From Acidobacteriaceae bacterium (GTDB lineage: Bacteria; Acidobacteriota; Terriglobia; Terriglobales; Acidobacteriaceae), in NCBI GenBank assembly GCA_009781125.1, contig WQYS01000101.1:1-7780 (forward strand): a DNA stretch of 7,780 bases. The letters are read 5' to 3'. Numbering within the stretch: the first letter of the stretch is position 1; each line of letters starts with the position of its first letter. The notes beneath the pieces are model-generated. The model made no database searches, had not been told where the DNA came from, and saw only the letters and a list, made by a program, of their open reading frames with translations. This document shows positions 5,789-7,780 of this stretch, piece by piece. The position numbers and the translations under genes were made by a program.

Positions 5789-5837
5789 ATGCGGCTTTAG
5801 CGCATGAATCGGCTTCCGCCTCAAACCCGCGAAGCCG
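5789..5837. other. Two short hairpins between the convergent tRNA genes
   Basis: ATGCG (5789-5793) pairs with CGCAT (5801-5805) around a seven-base loop. CGGCTTC (5810-5816) pairs with GAAGCCG (5831-5837) around a 14-base loop. They lie in the 101-base gap between the facing tRNA genes, where terminators for both would be expected. Neither is followed by a T-run, so termination is a guess from position. Confidence 0.3.
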
Positions 5838-5861
5838 CAATAAACTATTGATTTTAGAAGA

Positions 5862-5938
5862 TGGTCGGGGCGATTGGATTTGAACCAACGACCCCCTGGT
5901 CCCGAACCAGGTGCGCTACCAGACTGCGCTACGCCCCG
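5862..5938 (-). tRNA. tRNA-Pro (anticodon CGG), CCA encoded
   Basis: The 77-base minus-strand sequence folds into a cloverleaf. The acceptor is CGGGGCG/CGCCCCG. The anticodon stem CCTGG/CCAGG has loop TTCGGGA, giving anticodon CGG (plus-strand 5902-5904). The T stem is TTGG-type with loop TTCAAAT, the discriminator base is A, and CCA is encoded (plus-strand TGG at 5862-5864). The C1-G72 first pair is uncommon among tRNAs generally but normal for bacterial tRNA-Pro. Confidence 0.96.
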
Positions 5939-6019
5939 AATTGATGAGTCTTGACTAGTTTAGCAGAAATTGAAGGCGATGCATCTGCAGATAGCTCAAT
6001 GAAGCCCGACGTTACCGGA

Positions 6020-6592
6020 CTATCTGTCTTCCGGCGCGGGAACCATGACGGCGTTGGGGTCTACCTTGGGAATGCCGAAGTGTCCGCCGAGATGAATCAG
6101 ATCGAGCGGGCGCAACATGCCGGAGATCTGAATCAGGCTCATCTCGCGCGGCGCGCGCACCAGCACCGTGACATCATCGATCTCGGTGCCATGATAGTGG
6201 AGCCACAGGTCGGTGACCGGATGAGCGGGTTGAGCGCCCTTGGCTGGCGAAGTCGTGTTGATCAAGTGCCTCCATCCGGCGGCGTGGTAGGCGGCGTTGA
6301 CGCTGTTCATCGTCTCGGGGATATAGAACGCCCGTTCGGAGTAGCGATAGGTGTCGAAGGTGATGCTGTTGAGCACGACGCCAGCCGGTTTGTCTCCGAG
6401 GTAGCCGCGGGCAGCGTCCAGCGTGGAGCGGTCGAGGCTGAAGGAGACGTGCGATCCGGGCTGGTCCGATAGCTGGCTGAGAAGGTCATCCACGCCGACA
6501 GGCTGTTGACCCTGGGCGCTCATGCCTGCAAACGGGACCGCCAGCACGAGCGCAAGCAACACGGCAGCGAAGCGAGGGCCTGTGAGGTTCAT
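6020..6592 (-). CDS. Secreted protein of unknown function, co-transcribed with a VWA protein
   Basis: The 190-residue product has a clear signal peptide (residues 1-26, hydrophobic AAVLLALVLAVPFAG, cleavage near MSA|QG). The mature part has no cysteines and no transmembrane helix. It ends with a conserved-looking segment, ISGMLRPLDLIHLGGHFGIP, at about 155-175. I do not recognise a family with confidence. The alternation of short strands and the 'TVLVRAPREMSLIQISG' stretch recall DUF4252-type proteins, but this is a weak impression. The ATG at 6592 lies 12 bases after the stop of the VWA gene. TAGAGG at that stop is a weak ribosome site. Tight spacing suggests one transcript and possibly a shared envelope or extracellular role. 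Confidence 0.78.
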   Translation of the reverse strand: MNLTGPRFAAVLLALVLAVPFAGMSAQGQQPVGVDDLLSQLSDQPGSHVSFSLDRSTLDAARGYLGDKPAGVVLNSITFDTYRYSERAFYIPETMNSVNAAYHAAGWRHLINTTSPAKGAQPAHPVTDLWLHYHGTEIDDVTVLVRAPREMSLIQISGMLRPLDLIHLGGHFGIPKVDPNAVMVPAPEDR

Positions 6593-6604
6593 GGCTGAAA
6601 GCCT

Positions 6605-7618
6605 CTATTGCTCTGGTTTAGGTGCGAAGTATCCCTTCTGGGCGCGAACGTAGTAACGGCGGTCGAGGGCCTGCAGGTAGATGGTCCGGAAGGAGCCATC
6701 CTGCTTGAAGTTGGCCGGGCGGTAAACGAGCGAGTACTGGCTGCGCAGCTCCTGCTGAATGTTGCGGAAACCGTTGGATACATCCTCAATCTTTGTGGGG
6801 AAGAAAACCGTTCCTCCGGTAGCTTCGGCGATGATCCTGAGGACATCGTCGCCCTTGTCTTTGGTGGGGCTGACGTCGGTGCTGATGGCGTACACGATGG
6901 TATCGGCGCGCTGGCACATCTTGATGGCGTCGGACTGCAAGGCGCGGCTGTAGTCGTCGTTGCCGTCGGAGACAAGGATAATGGCGCGGCGCACGGCTGT
7001 ATCTTCTTTGAGCGTGAGCATCTGGTCGCGGCAGGTCTTGTACAGCGCGTCGTAGAGCGCGGTGCCTCCACCCGGACGCAGCTTGCGGATGCCTTGACTG
7101 AGCAGGTCGATGTTATTCGTGAATCCCTGTGCGATCTCGGGATGGTCGTAGAACTCTTCGACGAAGGCGCGGTCGTTGTGATGCAGCGTCTGCAACAGGA
7201 ACTCGATGGCCGCCTCCTGCTCGAACTCGAAGCGTGAGCGGATGGAGTTGGAGGTATCGATCATGATGCCCACGCGCAGGGGCAGGTTGGTCTGCTGCTC
7301 GAAGCGGAGCACGGCTTCAGGCGGGCGTCCGTCGTCGAGCAGGCCAAAGTTCTCGCGCTGAAGGCCAGTGATGAAGTGGCCTTTCTTGTCGGTGACTGCG
7401 AAGATGAGGTTGACCTCGTTGACCTGCACCTTGATAGTGTTAATCGGGTCTTCAGGGCTTGGAGAATCCGCTGCTGGTAAAGACGTAACCACGGGTGCTG
7501 GAGGCTGTGCCGGAGCCGCTGGCTGCGTCTGGGCGTGCATACGGACAGAACTTGTGAAGACCAGCAAAGCGGCGGTCAGCAAGAGGGCGGAGCGATAGGT
7601 TCGGTCGAAGGCGGTCAC
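6605..7618 (-). CDS. VWFA-related Acidobacterial domain protein, secreted
   Basis: The product is about 337 residues from the GTG at 7618. A signal peptide (VTAFDRTYRSALLLTAALLVF..., cleavage near MHA|QT) is followed by a Pro/Ala-rich linker. Next is a short beta domain, VNEVNLIFAVTDKKGHFI-type, with the GLQRENFGLLDDG motif. A von Willebrand A domain follows, with the metal-ion (MIDAS) site DTSNS at 121-125, the threonine of GGGTALYDA (T186) and the aspartate of SDGNDD (D218). The protein ends with YVRAQKGYFAP, typical of this family. Such proteins are multiplied in Acidobacteria and are thought to bind ligands outside the cell; their targets are unknown. I chose the GTG because the upstream open frame to 7780 translates the palindromic repeat and because the signal peptide begins here. 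The ATG at 7681 is the alternative. Neither has a Shine-Dalgarno site. Confidence 0.9.
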   Translation of the reverse strand: MTAFDRTYRSALLLTAALLVFTSSVRMHAQTQPAAPAQPPAPVVTSLPAADSPSPEDPINTIKVQVNEVNLIFAVTDKKGHFITGLQRENFGLLDDGRPPEAVLRFEQQTNLPLRVGIMIDTSNSIRSRFEFEQEAAIEFLLQTLHHNDRAFVEEFYDHPEIAQGFTNNIDLLSQGIRKLRPGGGTALYDALYKTCRDQMLTLKEDTAVRRAIILVSDGNDDYSRALQSDAIKMCQRADTIVYAISTDVSPTKDKGDDVLRIIAEATGGTVFFPTKIEDVSNGFRNIQQELRSQYSLVYRPANFKQDGSFRTIYLQALDRRYYVRAQKGYFAPKPEQ

Positions 7619-7625
7619 TGAAGCG

Positions 7626-7675
7626 ATTTTACCGGAGTTGGCCCTGAATCGAAACGGGTTGACTACAGGGTCAAC
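7626..7675 (-). promoter_or_regulatory. Candidate promoter and palindromic site upstream of the VWA gene
   Basis: A -10-like TAAAAT (plus-strand 7626-7631, five of six matches) ends seven bases before the GTG, so transcription would start at about the start codon. The -35 position holds only TTTCGA. Upstream lies a perfect six-base inverted repeat, GTTGAC (7658-7663) and GTCAAC (7670-7675), with a six-base spacer. This is a plausible repressor or activator site about 40 bases before the gene. Function is not shown. Confidence 0.35.
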
Positions 7676-7700
7676 GTACATCAAATTCGGAGACGGGATC

Positions 7701-7780
7701 GCTTCTAGGTACGCCAAGCCTTTAGGCTTGGCTTCTATGGACTTAGCTGTATAAGGGGCTTTAGCCCCTGGGGCATGCAT
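7701..7780. repeat. Second copy of the palindromic repeat unit, cut by the window end
   Basis: This stretch matches 101-181 in order and orientation. Shared parts are GCTTCTAGGTACGCCAAGCC, the first hairpin, a variable linker of about 22 bases, then GGGGC-TTTA-GCCCC and TGGGGCATGCAT. The hairpins and flanking boxes are conserved while the linker differs. The facing half of the element, if present, lies beyond the window. Confidence 0.82.

Noticed and set aside
5308..5824. Open frames on both strands across the repeat and tRNA-Phe
   Set aside because: They read through a complete tRNA gene and an intergenic repeat and show no domain; they are chance frames.
5686..5938. tRNA genes as an attachment site for an integrated element
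   Set aside because: I found no integrase, no repeated tRNA 3' end and no shift to phage-like genes nearby.
5951..6472. 173-codon plus-strand frame
   Set aside because: It is a GC-driven shadow of the secreted-protein gene on the minus strand, which has a signal peptide and operon spacing.
6608..7237. 209-codon plus-strand frame
   Set aside because: It is antisense to the VWA gene, whose MIDAS motif and family ending identify the true strand.

Overview
The window looks like a chromosomal segment from an acidobacterium, probably family Acidobacteriaceae (the Terriglobus/Granulicella/Edaphobacter group). Three things suggest this: a von Willebrand factor A protein of the kind expanded in Acidobacteria (the 'VWFA-related Acidobacterial domain' family), moderately high GC, and several families of short palindromic intergenic repeats like those common in these genomes. 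The assignment comes from reading, not from a database search.

Layout. The first 300 bases hold what may be the first nine codons of a leftward gene (tentatively uvrB-like) and a 181-base nested palindromic repeat. Next is a small leftward XRE regulator (341-562). It is separated by a 107-base divergent intergenic region, carrying operator-like repeats, from a rightward gene for a secreted protein of unknown function (670-1437). A second palindromic repeat lies between that gene and a leftward phosphoglycolate phosphatase-like gene (gph, 1560-2249). A third repeat family fills the gap between gph and a three-gene leftward operon: N-acetylmuramoyl-L-alanine amidase, a GerMN-domain membrane protein, and glutamate racemase (murI). 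The genes of this operon overlap by 4 bases at each junction. Racemase supplies D-glutamate for peptidoglycan, the amidase cuts peptidoglycan, and the GerMN protein is probably an envelope partner, so this is a cell-wall operon.

Divergent from that operon is a 65-codon remnant of a short-chain dehydrogenase, in which the N-terminal cofactor-binding start is joined in frame to the family's C-terminal end. Then come a small secreted monohaem cytochrome c (5100-5414), a fourth repeat type, tRNA-Phe(GAA) on the plus strand and tRNA-Pro(CGG) on the minus strand facing each other, and a leftward pair of secreted-protein genes: the VWA protein and a 190-residue protein of unknown function. The window closes with a second copy of the first palindromic repeat, in the same orientation.

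I see no phage, CRISPR array, insertion sequence or obvious defence system. The points most worth a second look are the XRE/operator region with a possible leaderless GTG start, the internally deleted dehydrogenase, and the repeat whose hairpin arms vary in a compensatory way between copies.
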